Of a stretch of 64,000 nt of DNA, positions 25,744 through 33,977 are shown one piece after another. A model generated the notes under the pieces. The model worked only from the letters and a program-made list of their open reading frames with translations, did no database searches and had not been told where the DNA came from. A program made the translations under genes and the position numbers. The stretch's first letter is position 1. Every line of letters begins with the position of its first letter. The DNA comes from Paractinoplanes aksuensis. GTDB taxonomy: Bacteria > Actinomycetota > Actinomycetes > Mycobacteriales > Micromonosporaceae. The DNA lies in assembly GCF_024137025.1 (NCBI RefSeq), contig NZ_JAMYJR010000016.1, positions 1 to 64,000 on the forward strand. Reading direction: 5' to 3'.

Positions 25744-26479
25744 CCGCCAGCCCATCGGCCGGGACTACCAGCTGATGGTGAGCGCGCTGGCCGAGGCCAC
25801 GCGCCGGCGCGACGCCGCCCTGGGCAATGCCGAGCAGGCGTACCAGGAGAACGCGGCTCAGGCCGGCGGGGAGCTGGCCCGGGCCGAGGGCGACGCGCTG
25901 TCGGCCGACCAGTGGGCCGGGGCGGCGGCGGCCCAGGTGCTCGATGTGGACCGGGAGGCGGCCCGGTTGTGGGACCAGCTACGGCGGGCGCGCGGTCTGC
26001 GCGTACGCACGCTGGGGGAACTGCCGGAGCCGGCGCCGGTCGAAGCGGTCCCGCGGGCCGCGCTGCCCCGGGCGTCGGAAACAATGGATCCGCCGCCCGC
26101 CCGGCAGTCGCCGCGGGCCCTGCTGGCCCAGGTGGCCGACCGCATCGACTACACGATCCGCCCGGCCGGGCGGCGGGCGCTGCCGCGCTGGTCGTTGCCG
26201 TTGCTGCCGCTGGTCGGGGCGTTCGTGGCCGCGCTGGCCGGGCTGGTCGGCTCGGGTCTCGTCTCGTTCGGGAGCACCGGCGTGTGGGGCGGGGCCGTCA
26301 TCCGTACGCTGGGCTGGTTGGCTTTCCTGGTCGCGCCGTCGGCCGGGGTGCCGGCGGCCGCGTTCTTCGCGCACCGCCGCCTGCAGGCCCGGCTCGACAT
26401 CGGCGGCATCGGCCTGACCCTGCTGGGCGGCATGGTCGCCGCAACCTTGATGTCGCTGGCTTTCGCTTCGACCCACTGA
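25730..26479 (+). CDS. Coiled-coil membrane protein, partner of the FtsK-like ATPase
   Basis: 249 aa, GTG 25730, inside the end of the ATPase gene, so the pair is translationally coupled. Residues 5-90 form a helical coil (MVSALAEATRRRDAALGN) similar in character to the N-terminus of the ATPase; a Pro-rich linker follows; residues 150-245 hold three to four membrane helices. This is the architecture of a membrane anchor that could dock the soluble ATPase through coiled-coil contacts. No known family recognised. Confidence 0.75.
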   Translation: MTTRDRQPIGRDYQLMVSALAEATRRRDAALGNAEQAYQENAAQAGGELARAEGDALSADQWAGAAAAQVLDVDREAARLWDQLRRARGLRVRTLGELPEPAPVEAVPRAALPRASETMDPPPARQSPRALLAQVADRIDYTIRPAGRRALPRWSLPLLPLVGAFVAALAGLVGSGLVSFGSTGVWGGAVIRTLGWLAFLVAPSAGVPAAAFFAHRRLQARLDIGGIGLTLLGGMVAATLMSLAFASTH

Positions 26480-26546
26480 CAGGCTTGATCACGGCCGCCG
26501 GCGGGTACACCGGCGTGATCCCTGAGCTAAGGAGTTGGTCGCCGCC

Positions 26547-27842
26547 ATGGGCGGATATGGCTGGCAGATCGTCCTCGTCGTGGTCCTGGTGCTGCTCAAC
26601 GCGGCGTTCTCGGGCAGCGAGATGGCCCTGATCTCGCTGCGCGACAGTCAGCTCCAGCGGCTCGAGCGGCAGTCGCGCACCGGCCGCACGCTGGCCAAAC
26701 TGGCCCGCGACCCGAACCGGTTCCTGGCCACCATCCAGATCGGCATCACGCTGGCCGGCTTCCTGGCCTCGGCCTCGGCCGCGGTCTCGCTGGCCAAGCC
26801 GCTGGAGGGTCCGCTCAGCTTCCTCGGATCGGCGGCCAACCCGGTGGCGATCGTGCTCGTCACCATCGTGCTGACCTTCTTCACCCTGGTCGTGGGCGAA
26901 CTGGCCCCCAAGCGCATCGCGATGCAGCGGGCCGAGGGCTGGGCGATGGTGGTGGCCCGGCCGCTCGACATGCTGGCGTCGCTGTCGCGGCCGGTGGTCT
27001 GGCTGCTCGGCAAGTCGACCGACATGATCGTCCGGATCACCGGCAACGACCCCGAGGGCGGCCGCGAGGAGGTCTCCACCGAGGAGATCCGCGACCTGGT
27101 CACCCAGCAGCAGGAGTTCACGCCGGAGCAGCGCACCATCATCAGCGGCGCCTTCGAGATCGCGGACCGGATCCTGCGCGAGATCCTCGTACCGCGCAGG
27201 GATGTTCTGGTCGTGCCGGCCGACGCGCCGTCGCACGAGGCGCTGAGCCAGCTGATCGCGGGCGGGCACTCGCGGGCGCCGGTGACCGGGCCGATGGGCC
27301 TGGACGACGTGCTCGGCGTGGTGCACCTGCGTGATCTCGTGGACGCCGAGGGTCCCGTACGCAATCACATGTTCGCCCCGCTGTTCCTGCCCGAGACGCT
27401 GAAGGTGTCGGACGCGATGCGCCAGATGCGCGTCCAGCGTCAGCAGCTGGCCCTGGTCGTCGACGAGCGCGGCGCCATCGACGGCATCGTCACCATGGAA
27501 GACCTGGTCGAGGAGGTCGTGGGCGAGATCTACGACGAGACCGACCGCGACGTGCAGTCCGTGGTGCGCGAGCCGGACGGCGCGATGCTGCTGCCCGGCA
27601 CGTTCCCGATCCACGACCTGCCCGACATCGGCGTCGACGTCGAGCGGCTCGACGAGGGCGACTACACCACGGTCGCCGGGCTGGTGCTGGCCCACCTCGG
27701 GCACATCCCGACCGAGGCCGGTGAGGTGGTCGAGATCGACGGGCACCGGGCCGAGGTGGCCGAGGTCACCGGGCGCGCGATCACCAAGGTGCGGCTGCGG
27801 GTCGCCACGTCCGACCGCGAGGAGCAGGAGCAGAACTCCTAG
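26547..27842 (+). CDS. CorC/HlyC-type membrane protein (CNNM domain, CBS pair)
   Basis: 431-aa protein of the CNNM/CorC family, implicated in Mg2+/Co2+ efflux or homeostasis. N-terminal DUF21/CNNM membrane domain (LLNAAFSGSEMALISL; VGELAPKRIAMQ), CBS-pair (about 210-330, with ILVPRRDVLVVPADAPS and VDERGAIDGIVTMEDLVEE), C-terminal transporter-associated domain (VGVDVERLDEGDYTTVAG). ATG 26547 is chosen over TTG 26535, which has no room for a ribosome site; GGAG lies 12 bases upstream. Its stop shares the CTAG with the convergent 107-aa gene. Confidence 0.9.
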   Translation: MGGYGWQIVLVVVLVLLNAAFSGSEMALISLRDSQLQRLERQSRTGRTLAKLARDPNRFLATIQIGITLAGFLASASAAVSLAKPLEGPLSFLGSAANPVAIVLVTIVLTFFTLVVGELAPKRIAMQRAEGWAMVVARPLDMLASLSRPVVWLLGKSTDMIVRITGNDPEGGREEVSTEEIRDLVTQQQEFTPEQRTIISGAFEIADRILREILVPRRDVLVVPADAPSHEALSQLIAGGHSRAPVTGPMGLDDVLGVVHLRDLVDAEGPVRNHMFAPLFLPETLKVSDAMRQMRVQRQQLALVVDERGAIDGIVTMEDLVEEVVGEIYDETDRDVQSVVREPDGAMLLPGTFPIHDLPDIGVDVERLDEGDYTTVAGLVLAHLGHIPTEAGEVVEIDGHRAEVAEVTGRAITKVRLRVATSDREEQEQNS

Positions 27843-28162
27843 GTCGTGCCGTTGTAGGCCACCGAGAGCACGGCGTGCGCGACCAGGATGGCCTGATCCT
27901 TCGAGTCGTACGGGCCCACGCGCAGCTCGACCGCGTGGGTGCCGAAGACGGCCCGCACCGTCCAGCTGTTGGGGTGCCGGCCGTCCTCACGGCTGTGGTT
28001 GACGATGACCTGGGTGGCCGCCCGCACGTTGACGGCCGACCACTTGTCCTCGGCGGTCGCCCACGTGCGGAACCAGCCCGGGGCGACAGCCAGGGCTTCC
28101 TTGCTCGCCTCGGCGAGCGCCCACTGCATCTCCTCCGGCGCCGCCGCGCCCGTATTGTTCAC
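27839..28162 (-). CDS. Small conserved soluble protein, unknown
   Basis: 107 aa with helix EEMQWALAEASKEALA followed by an alternating beta-rich half (SAVNVRAATQVIVNHS, AVELRVGPYDSKDQAILVA). GTG 28162 has no ribosome site; TAGCCT eight bases before it fits a leaderless start. Its stop overlaps the CorC-type gene's stop (27839-27842). Short proteins of this kind sit beside hydroxybutyryl-CoA dehydrogenase in other actinobacteria, but I cannot assign a function. Confidence 0.65.
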   Translation of the reverse strand: MNNTGAAAPEEMQWALAEASKEALAVAPGWFRTWATAEDKWSAVNVRAATQVIVNHSREDGRHPNSWTVRAVFGTHAVELRVGPYDSKDQAILVAHAVLSVAYNGTT

Positions 28163-28182
28163 ATAAGGCAGGCTACGCCACC

Positions 28183-29031
28183 TCAGTACGTGTAGAAGCC
28201 CTTGCCACTCTTGCGGCCGAGGTCGCCGGCCTGGACCATGCGCTGCAGCAGCTCCGGCGGGAAGAACTTCTCGTCCGCGGTGTCGCGGTAGATGTTGCTC
28301 GCCGCGTTGAGCATGACGTCGAGGCCGGTCAGGTCGACCGTGGCCAGCGGACCCATGGAGTGCCCGAAGCCCAGCTTCATCACTGTGTCGAGGTCGGCCG
28401 GGCTGACCACGCCCGACTCGACCAGCTTGACCGCCTCGACCAGGATCGCCGAGAACAGCCGGTTGGAGACGAAGCCGGCGACGTCGCGCTTGACCTCGAC
28501 GCAGGTCTTGCCGACCTCTTCGGCGTAGGCGCGGGCCGCGACCAGCGTGTCGTCCGAGGTCTGGTAGCCGCGGACCAGCTCGACCAGCTTCATCATCGGC
28601 ACCGGCGAGAAGAAGTGGATGCCGACGACCGACTCGGGCCGCGCGGTCGCCGTGGCGATCTGGGTGATCGGGATGGCCGAGGTGTTGGTGCCCAGCACCA
28701 CGTCGGCCTTGCAGATCTTGTCGAGCACGCGGAAGACCTCGTGCTTGGCCTCCACCTTCTCGTAGATGGCCTCGACCACGACGTCGGCCTCGGCGGCGGC
28801 GTCGAGGTCGGTGGTGGGGGTGATCCGGGCGAGGGTGGCCTCGGCTTCCTCCTCGGTGATCTTGCCCTTGGCCGCGAACCGGCTCAGCGAGTCGCGGATC
28901 GCCGCCATGCCGCGGCTCGTCGCCGCGTCGTCCACGTCGCGCATCGTGACCTGCCACCCGGCCTGGGCCGAGACCTGCGCGATGCCGGAACCCATCAGTC
29001 CGGAGCCGATGACCGCCAAACGACCCGCCAT
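28183..29031 (-). CDS. 3-Hydroxybutyryl-CoA dehydrogenase
   Basis: NAD(P)-dependent enzyme converting acetoacetyl-CoA and 3-hydroxybutyryl-CoA. Rossmann motif GSGLMGSGIAQV, the catalytic region TNTSAIPIT, the His motif GIHFFSPVPMMKLVELV and GFVSNRLF are all present. ATG 29031 follows GAGGAG by eight bases, giving 282 aa, the normal length. With the thiolase at 8815 it forms the first two steps of acetyl-CoA to C4-CoA conversion, which could feed the isobutyryl/butyryl-CoA mutase. Confidence 0.93.
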   Translation of the reverse strand: MAGRLAVIGSGLMGSGIAQVSAQAGWQVTMRDVDDAATSRGMAAIRDSLSRFAAKGKITEEEAEATLARITPTTDLDAAAEADVVVEAIYEKVEAKHEVFRVLDKICKADVVLGTNTSAIPITQIATATARPESVVGIHFFSPVPMMKLVELVRGYQTSDDTLVAARAYAEEVGKTCVEVKRDVAGFVSNRLFSAILVEAVKLVESGVVSPADLDTVMKLGFGHSMGPLATVDLTGLDVMLNAASNIYRDTADEKFFPPELLQRMVQAGDLGRKSGKGFYTY

Positions 29032-29169
29032 GAAACGCACTCCTCTGTGACGCCGGGAACAACTAGCTCACCCTAGCGGGGCTACTGAACGGAAACTCAG
29101 GCCAGGGGTGGGACCTCTATCGGGGCAATTCCCCGTAAAAGCGCCCGGTTCCGGTGCGAGACTGTGCCC

Positions 29170-29499
29170 ATGGCGTCCGGGAACGGCTGGTATCTCATCG
29201 GGCCGCTGGTCGCCGTCGGACTGGTCGGCCTCCTCGGAGCGGTCTTCTGGCGGATGGGCCTGCAGTGGACCTCGGTCCGGGACCCGGAATCGGGTCTGGC
29301 CATCTTCGGTGACCGGGAACCCGACTACGGCCTGCTCCGCCCGGCCGCTGTCACGGCCGACGCCGAGATCGCCGACGAGATCCGCCGGCGGCTCGGCGAC
29401 GCGGGGATCAGAGCCACCCAGACGTACGACCGTGACGGGCGCACGGTCGTGCTGGTCTTCGCCGACCAGCTCGAGGAAGCGCGGCGACTCGCCCTCTAG
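29170..29499 (+). CDS. Small membrane-anchored protein with DUF2007-like tail
   Basis: 109 aa. One hydrophobic segment (LIGPLVAVGLVGLLGAVFW) is followed by a soluble part. The end (ADEIRRRLGDAGIRATQTYD to VLVFADQLEEARRL) looks like the putative signal-transducing DUF2007 fold. GTG 29164 is an alternative start. Convergent with murA, whose stop is three bases away. Confidence 0.7.
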   Translation: MASGNGWYLIGPLVAVGLVGLLGAVFWRMGLQWTSVRDPESGLAIFGDREPDYGLLRPAAVTADAEIADEIRRRLGDAGIRATQTYDRDGRTVVLVFADQLEEARRLAL

Positions 29500-29502
29500 G
29501 TC

Positions 29503-30789
29503 TCAGAAATCGAACGTCGGCTCGGGGACGTCGGCCCGCTCGACCTCGACGCCCAGCTTGGCCAGGTCGTTGACGAAGTCGGGGTAGCCGCGGTCGATGT
29601 GGTGGACCTCGCCGACCTCGGTCACGCCCTCGGCGCACAGACCGGCGATGACCAGCCCGGCCCCGGCCCGGATGTCGGTGGCCCGCACCGGCGCCCCCGA
29701 CAGCCGCTCGCGCCCGTTCACGACCGCGTGGTGGCCGTCGGTGCGGATGTCGGCGCCCAGGCGCACCATCTCGTTCACGAACATGAAGCGGCCGTCGAAG
29801 ATGTTCTCGGTCACCAGGGAGGAGCCCTCGGCCACCGAGGCCAGGCCCAGCGCCATCGGCAGCAGGTCGGTGGCGAAACCCGGGTAGGGCAGGGTGACGA
29901 CGTCGACCGCTTTGGGGCGCTCGGTCATGCGTACACGGAACTGGTTGTCCCCCGGCTCGACCGTGGCCCCCGCCGTGACCAGCTTGTCGAGCGCGAGGTC
30001 GAGGAACTCGGGCCGGACACCGTTGACCACCACGTCGCCGCGGGTCATGGCCGACGCGAAGGCCCAGGTGCCGCCCACGATCCGGTCGCCGATGGTGCGG
30101 TGGCGCACGGGCTGCAGCGACTCGACGCCCTCGATGGTCAGGGTCGACGTGCCGGCCCCGTCGATCTTGGCGCCCATCGCCGTCAGCATCTCGCAGATGT
30201 CGACGATCTCGGGCTCGCGGGCGGCGTTGTCGATCTCGGTCACGCCCTGGGCCAGGACGGCCGCCATCAGCAGGTTCTCGGTGGCGCCGACGCTCGGGAA
30301 GTCCAGCCAGATCTTGCTGCCGCGCAGGCCGCCCGGGGCCGAGGCGATGACGAAGCCGTGCTCGCCGGAGATCTGCGCACCCATCCGGGCCAGACCGCTG
30401 ACGTGCATGTCGAGGCCACGCGAGCCGATCATGTCGCCGCCGGGCAGGGCGACGCGGACGTAGCCCGTACGGGCCAGCAGCGGACCCAGGACGCAGATCG
30501 ACGCCCGCAGGCGCCGGACCAGGTCGTAGTCGGCCTCGCTGCCCGGCGCGTCCGGCACGTCGATGACCGCCTGGCCGCCCTCGAGCGTGACCTGGCAGCC
30601 CAGCCGGCGCAGCACCTCAGCCATGATCGCGATGTCGGTGATGCGCGGAACGTTCTCGACCACGCTGCGGCCCGGCGCGAGCAGGGCCACCGCCATCAGC
30701 TTGAGCGCCGAGTTCTTCGCACCGCCCACAGTGACCTCACCGGTCAGCGGCGTGCCGCCCTTCACCCTGATCACATCCACGCGGGCCAT
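29503..30789 (-). CDS. murA: UDP-N-acetylglucosamine 1-carboxyvinyltransferase, Asp-type (fosfomycin-insensitive)
   Basis: First committed step of peptidoglycan synthesis: transfers enolpyruvate from PEP to UDP-GlcNAc in the cytosol. 428 aa from ATG 30789. [12 protein letters not shown] carries the UDP-sugar-binding Lys/Asn. The loop normally containing the catalytic Cys reads [15 protein letters not shown], with Asp119 in place of Cys115 of E. coli, the same change that makes mycobacterial MurA resistant to fosfomycin. A longer upstream frame exists, but it is the shadow of pduO. It diverges from pduO by 42 bp. Confidence 0.95.
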   Translation of the reverse strand: MARVDVIRVKGGTPLTGEVTVGGAKNSALKLMAVALLAPGRSVVENVPRITDIAIMAEVLRRLGCQVTLEGGQAVIDVPDAPGSEADYDLVRRLRASICVLGPLLARTGYVRVALPGGDMIGSRGLDMHVSGLARMGAQISGEHGFVIASAPGGLRGSKIWLDFPSVGATENLLMAAVLAQGVTEIDNAAREPEIVDICEMLTAMGAKIDGAGTSTLTIEGVESLQPVRHRTIGDRIVGGTWAFASAMTRGDVVVNGVRPEFLDLALDKLVTAGATVEPGDNQFRVRMTERPKAVDVVTLPYPGFATDLLPMALGLASVAEGSSLVTENIFDGRFMFVNEMVRLGADIRTDGHHAVVNGRERLSGAPVRATDIRAGAGLVIAGLCAEGVTEVGEVHHIDRGYPDFVNDLAKLGVEVERADVPEPTFDF

Positions 30790-30831
30790 GGTATTGGCCG
30801 CCGCCCACCCCCGCGTCCGTAGGGTGGGGGG

Positions 30832-31407
30832 ATGGCCGTTCACCTCACCCGTATCTACACGCGCGCCGGCGACGCCGGGCAGACCCGCCTCGGCAACAAC
30901 GAGGTCGCCGACAAGACCGATCCGCGCATCGTCGCGTACGCCGACACCGACGAGTGCAACGCCGCCCTCGGGGTCGCCCTGGCCCTCGGTGACCTGCCCA
31001 CCGAGCTGCGCACGGTGCTGACGGCCATCCAGAACGATCTCTTCGACGTCGGGGCCGACCTCTGCAACCCCGAGACCGAGAACCCGCCGTACCCGCCCCT
31101 GCGGATCACCGAGGAGTACGTGACCCGCCTCGAGGGCTGGTGCGACGAGTTCAACGAGAACCTGCCCGCCCTCGACAGCTTCGTCCTTCCGGGCGGCACG
31201 CCGGGGGCGGCGCTGCTGCACGTGGCCCGCACGGTGGCCCGCCGAGCCGAGCGCTCGACCTGGACCCTGATGAAAGCCGACCCCCAGCGTACGAGCGACC
31301 TGCCCGCGAAATATCTCAACCGCCTCTCCGACCTGCTGTTCATCCTGTCCCGCACGGCCAACCCCGGCGGCGACGTGAAATGGGTGCCGGGCGGCGGCGC
31401 GGCCTGA
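30832..31407 (+). CDS. pduO: Cob(I)alamin adenosyltransferase, PduO type
   Basis: Makes adenosylcobalamin from cob(I)alamin and ATP. 191 aa with the N-terminal ATP site [13 protein letters not shown], the conserved RRAERS helix and the C-terminal [14 protein letters not shown]. It provides the cofactor for B12 mutases such as the icmA product. Start ATG 30832; its stop overlaps the next gene's start (TGATG at 31405-31409). Confidence 0.93.
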   Translation: MAVHLTRIYTRAGDAGQTRLGNNEVADKTDPRIVAYADTDECNAALGVALALGDLPTELRTVLTAIQNDLFDVGADLCNPETENPPYPPLRITEEYVTRLEGWCDEFNENLPALDSFVLPGGTPGAALLHVARTVARRAERSTWTLMKADPQRTSDLPAKYLNRLSDLLFILSRTANPGGDVKWVPGGGAA

Positions 31408-31796
31408 TGCTGCACCACGTCGAGTTGTGGGTGCCCGACCTGGACGGCGCTCTCGGGCCGTGGGGGTGGCTGCTGGGCGAGCTGGGCTGGCAGCAGTACC
31501 AGGACTGGCCGGGTGGTCGCTCGTGGCTGTGTTCGGGGGTCTATCTGGTGCTGGAGCAGTCGCCGGCATTGTCGGGTGACGTGCATGATCGGCTGGCGCC
31601 TGGGCTGAACCACCTGGCCTTCAACGCGGGCAGCCGGGCCGAGGTCGACCGCCTGACCACGGCGTCGGCCGAGCACGGGTGGGCGCTGCTCTTTCCCGAG
31701 CGGCATCCGCGCGCGGGCGGGCCTGACTCGTACGCCGCCTACCTCGAGGACCCGTGGGGCTTCGAGGTCGAACTGCAAGCCGGGCCGCCTGACTAG
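31407..31796 (+). CDS. VOC-family protein
   Basis: 129-aa glyoxalase/dioxygenase-fold protein: [17 protein letters not shown] at the start, [12 protein letters not shown] in the second module, and [13 protein letters not shown] at the end, giving His/His/Glu metal-ligand candidates. Translationally coupled to pduO by TGATG. Function unknown; possibly resistance or small-molecule metabolism. Confidence 0.85.
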   Translation: MLHHVELWVPDLDGALGPWGWLLGELGWQQYQDWPGGRSWLCSGVYLVLEQSPALSGDVHDRLAPGLNHLAFNAGSRAEVDRLTTASAEHGWALLFPERHPRAGGPDSYAAYLEDPWGFEVELQAGPPD

Positions 31797-31969
31797 GCTT
31801 TTCGCTCCGCCCCTCAAGATCGTCGACCACCGGGACCCCGCCCTCCCAAGGGGGAGCCCCCGAGGTCATTTTCGCGTGTTTGCGCGAGATCGTGCTGAGC
31901 GCCTGTGGACAGCGCGCAACTGTGGAAAACCCGATGACGTAGGTCGCGGCGAGTGTCACCATCGAAGGC

Positions 31970-32020
31970 ATGACCTCACGCGCAGCTTCGTTCGGCCCGC
32001 CCCTGTCGGCGGCCGGCTGA
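31970..32020 (+). CDS. Putative 16-residue leader peptide
   Basis: ATG 31970 preceded by GAAGG; encodes MTSRAASFGPPLSAAG then TGA, ending 15 bp before the terminator-like hairpin. It uses several codons that are rare in this genome (TCA, GCA, GCT). No run of one regulatory amino acid is present (one Phe only), so the signal sensed is unclear. It is out of frame with the ligase gene. Confidence 0.45.
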   Translation: MTSRAASFGPPLSAAG

Positions 32021-32035
32021 TCTGCGCGTTTTCTC

Positions 32036-32069
32036 ACGGTCGTCCCACTGGGGCGGCCGTTCTTCGTTT
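32036..32069 (+). terminator. Attenuator-type terminator hairpin upstream of the PheS-like ligase
   Basis: ACGGTCGTCCC (32036-32046) pairs with GGGGCGGCCGT (32050-32060): 11 bp, two G-U pairs, 3-nt loop, followed by TCTTCGTTT. A second stem CGGCTTC (32070-32076)/GAAGCCG (32094-32100) encloses the AAGGAG ribosome site directly before ATG 32101, so translation could also be controlled. Confidence 0.6.
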
Positions 32070-32100
32070 CGGCTTCCCCCTTTACCCGAAGGAGAAGCCG

Positions 32101-33126
32101 ATGTCCCTCTCTACCGATCTGGCCGTCCGCGACCTCACCGACCCGGCTCAGGGACCGCATGCGATTCAGCTGATCGTTGCGGCTGTGACCAGCGCCGCCA
32201 CCGCCAAGTGGCCCGCCGCCGAACTTGTCGTCCATCGCGGGGAGCGGATCGTCGACGTGGCCGACAACTACGACCGGTTGGGCTACTCGCCCGAGGCGGC
32301 GGCTCGGGACAGCCGGTACACGCGTTACGTCGACGAGCGGCGCATGTTGCGGTCCCAGACCTCGGCCCTGATACCGGGGGCGTTGCGAAATCTGACGGCT
32401 GACGAGGCACTGATCGCCTGCCCGGGGATGGTCTATCGGCGCGATTCCATCGACCGGCTGCACACGGGCACGCCGCACCAACTCGACCTCTGGCGCATCA
32501 CCCGCGGTCCGGCTGACCTGATCGAACTGGTGGCGGTGGCCGTGACGGCCGCCCTGCCGGGCACGCCATGGCGGGTGCGCCCGGCCATCCACCCGTACAC
32601 CACCGACGGTCTCGAGATCGAAGCGTGGTCGGGCGAGACCTGGGTGGAGATCGGCGAGTGCGGGGTGGCCGCTCCGCATCTGACCACCGGGCTGGCGCTG
32701 GGCCTGGGCTTGGACCGGCTGCTCATGCTGCGTAAGGGCGTCGACGACATCCGGCTGCTGCGCTCGGAGGATCCGCGGGTGGCCGCGCAGATGACGGACC
32801 TGACGCCGTACCGGCCGGTGTCGGCGCAGCCGGCCGCCCGGCGGGACCTGTCGGTGGCCCTGCCGGTGGAGATCACCGTCGAGGACCTCGGGGACCGGGT
32901 GCGCGAGCTGCTGGGGGGCGACGCACACCTGGTCGAAGAGGTCACCATCGAGTCGGCGACCCCGGCGGCCGAGCTGCCCCCGGCGTCGCGGGAGCGGCTG
33001 GGTCTGCGCGAGGGCGAGGTCAACGTGTTGCTCCGGGTCGTGCTGCGCGATCTGCACCGGGCCCTGCCCAAGCAGCGGGCCAACGCGCTGCGCGATCGCC
33101 TCTACGCCGGTCTGATGGTCAGGTGA
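32101..33126 (+). CDS. srmL: PheS-like ligase with fused FDX-ACB domain (SrmL type)
   Basis: 341-aa stand-alone class II aminoacyl-tRNA-synthetase-like protein. Residues 1-250 follow the PheS catalytic core: MLRSQTSALIP (cf. LLRTHTSPMQ), motif 2 MVYRRDSIDRLHTGTPHQLD, WVEIGECGVAAPHL and motif 3 GLALGLGLDRLLMLRKGVDDIRLL with the ATP-binding Arg. The C-terminal 90 residues look like an FDX-ACB domain, normally at the end of PheT. The PheS N-terminal coiled coil is missing. In the amino-acid pocket the two Phe of YFPFVEPG are replaced (HPYTTDG), so the substrate is probably not phenylalanine. The family is known as PheS-related mystery ligase; its reaction is not established. ATG 32101 has AAGGAG 6 bases upstream. 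Its end overlaps the convergent phzF-like gene by eight bases. Confidence 0.8.
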   Translation: MSLSTDLAVRDLTDPAQGPHAIQLIVAAVTSAATAKWPAAELVVHRGERIVDVADNYDRLGYSPEAAARDSRYTRYVDERRMLRSQTSALIPGALRNLTADEALIACPGMVYRRDSIDRLHTGTPHQLDLWRITRGPADLIELVAVAVTAALPGTPWRVRPAIHPYTTDGLEIEAWSGETWVEIGECGVAAPHLTTGLALGLGLDRLLMLRKGVDDIRLLRSEDPRVAAQMTDLTPYRPVSAQPAARRDLSVALPVEITVEDLGDRVRELLGGDAHLVEEVTIESATPAAELPPASRERLGLREGEVNVLLRVVLRDLHRALPKQRANALRDRLYAGLMVR

Positions 33127-33919
33127 GCAGGGTGCCGTCGATGACGGTGACGGCCTGGCCGGTCAGGTGGGTGCGGTCGCCGCGCAGGGAGACCCGGACG
33201 TAGCCGCCGCGGGCCGACGCCTGGTAGCCGACCATGTCGCTGCGGCCGCCCAGCTTCTCCGACCAGAACGGGGCCAAGGCGGTGTGGGCGCTGCCGGTGA
33301 CCGGGTCTTCGCCCACTCCCGCGGCCGCGCCGAAGAAGCGGGACACGAAGTCGTAGTCCGCGGAAGGGCCATCCGCTTGGGCGGTGACCACGACGCCGCG
33401 CTGCTCGTAGCCGGCGAGCGTGGCCAGGTCGGGGGTCAGCTCGCGGACGGCCTTCTCGTCGTACAGCTCGAGCAGCAGGTCGTCGGTGTTCGGGCCGGTG
33501 TGGTGGACCGAGACGGGGGTGGCGCCGAGCACGTCCAGCAACTCGGGGTCGGGGGCGACGGGCGACAGCGGCGCGGTCGGGAAGTCGAGCGTGATCCAGT
33601 CGTCGGTGGTGGTGGCGGTCAGCACGCCGCTGCGGGTCCGGAACCGTACGGTGCCTTCGAGGGCCAGCACGTGGGCCGTGGCCAGGGTGGCGTGGCCGCA
33701 CAGGTTGACCTCGACGGCCGGCGTGAACCAGCGCAGCGCGTAGTCGGCCTCGTCGCCGTCGAGCGGGTGGACGAAGGCGGTCTCGGACAGGTTGACCTCG
33801 GTCGCGACCCGGCTCATCCAGTCGGCGTCGGGGAACTCGGGCTGGTCGAGCACGACCACGCCGGCCGGGTTGCCGGCGAACGGGCGGTCGGTGAAGGCGT
33901 CGACGATTCGGATGCGCAT
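33119..33919 (-). CDS. PhzF-family isomerase
   Basis: 266-aa protein of the PhzF/diaminopimelate-epimerase fold: FAGNPAGVVVL, catalytic Glu46 in NLSETAFV, CGHATLATAHVL and GEDPVTGSAH. Members isomerise small molecules; no phenazine genes are nearby, so the substrate is unknown. Start ATG 33919. Not obviously linked to the neighbouring genes. Confidence 0.9.
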   Translation of the reverse strand: MRIRIVDAFTDRPFAGNPAGVVVLDQPEFPDADWMSRVATEVNLSETAFVHPLDGDEADYALRWFTPAVEVNLCGHATLATAHVLALEGTVRFRTRSGVLTATTTDDWITLDFPTAPLSPVAPDPELLDVLGATPVSVHHTGPNTDDLLLELYDEKAVRELTPDLATLAGYEQRGVVVTAQADGPSADYDFVSRFFGAAAGVGEDPVTGSAHTALAPFWSEKLGGRSDMVGYQASARGGYVRVSLRGDRTHLTGQAVTVIDGTLLT

Positions 33920-33977
33920 GGCTCGACGCTAGAAGAGGCGGCCCCCGGCGACGAGAGCCAATCGGCACCAACAGGCG

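Larger units (their letters stand above)
31797..32100 (+). other. 304-bp leader region of the PheS-like ligase gene
   Basis: Contains, in order: a G/C-rich possible hairpin near 31841-31856, two TGTGGA elements (31904 and 31921), a short leader ORF (31970-32020), a strong hairpin followed by a T-rich run (32036-32069), and a second stem around the ribosome site (32070-32100). The order is that of a transcription attenuator. Confidence 0.6.

Noticed and set aside
31876..32100. Upstream extension of the PheS-like ligase in the same frame
   Set aside because: It would run through the leader hairpin, and the ATG at 32101 has a perfect ribosome site; the extension has no domain.
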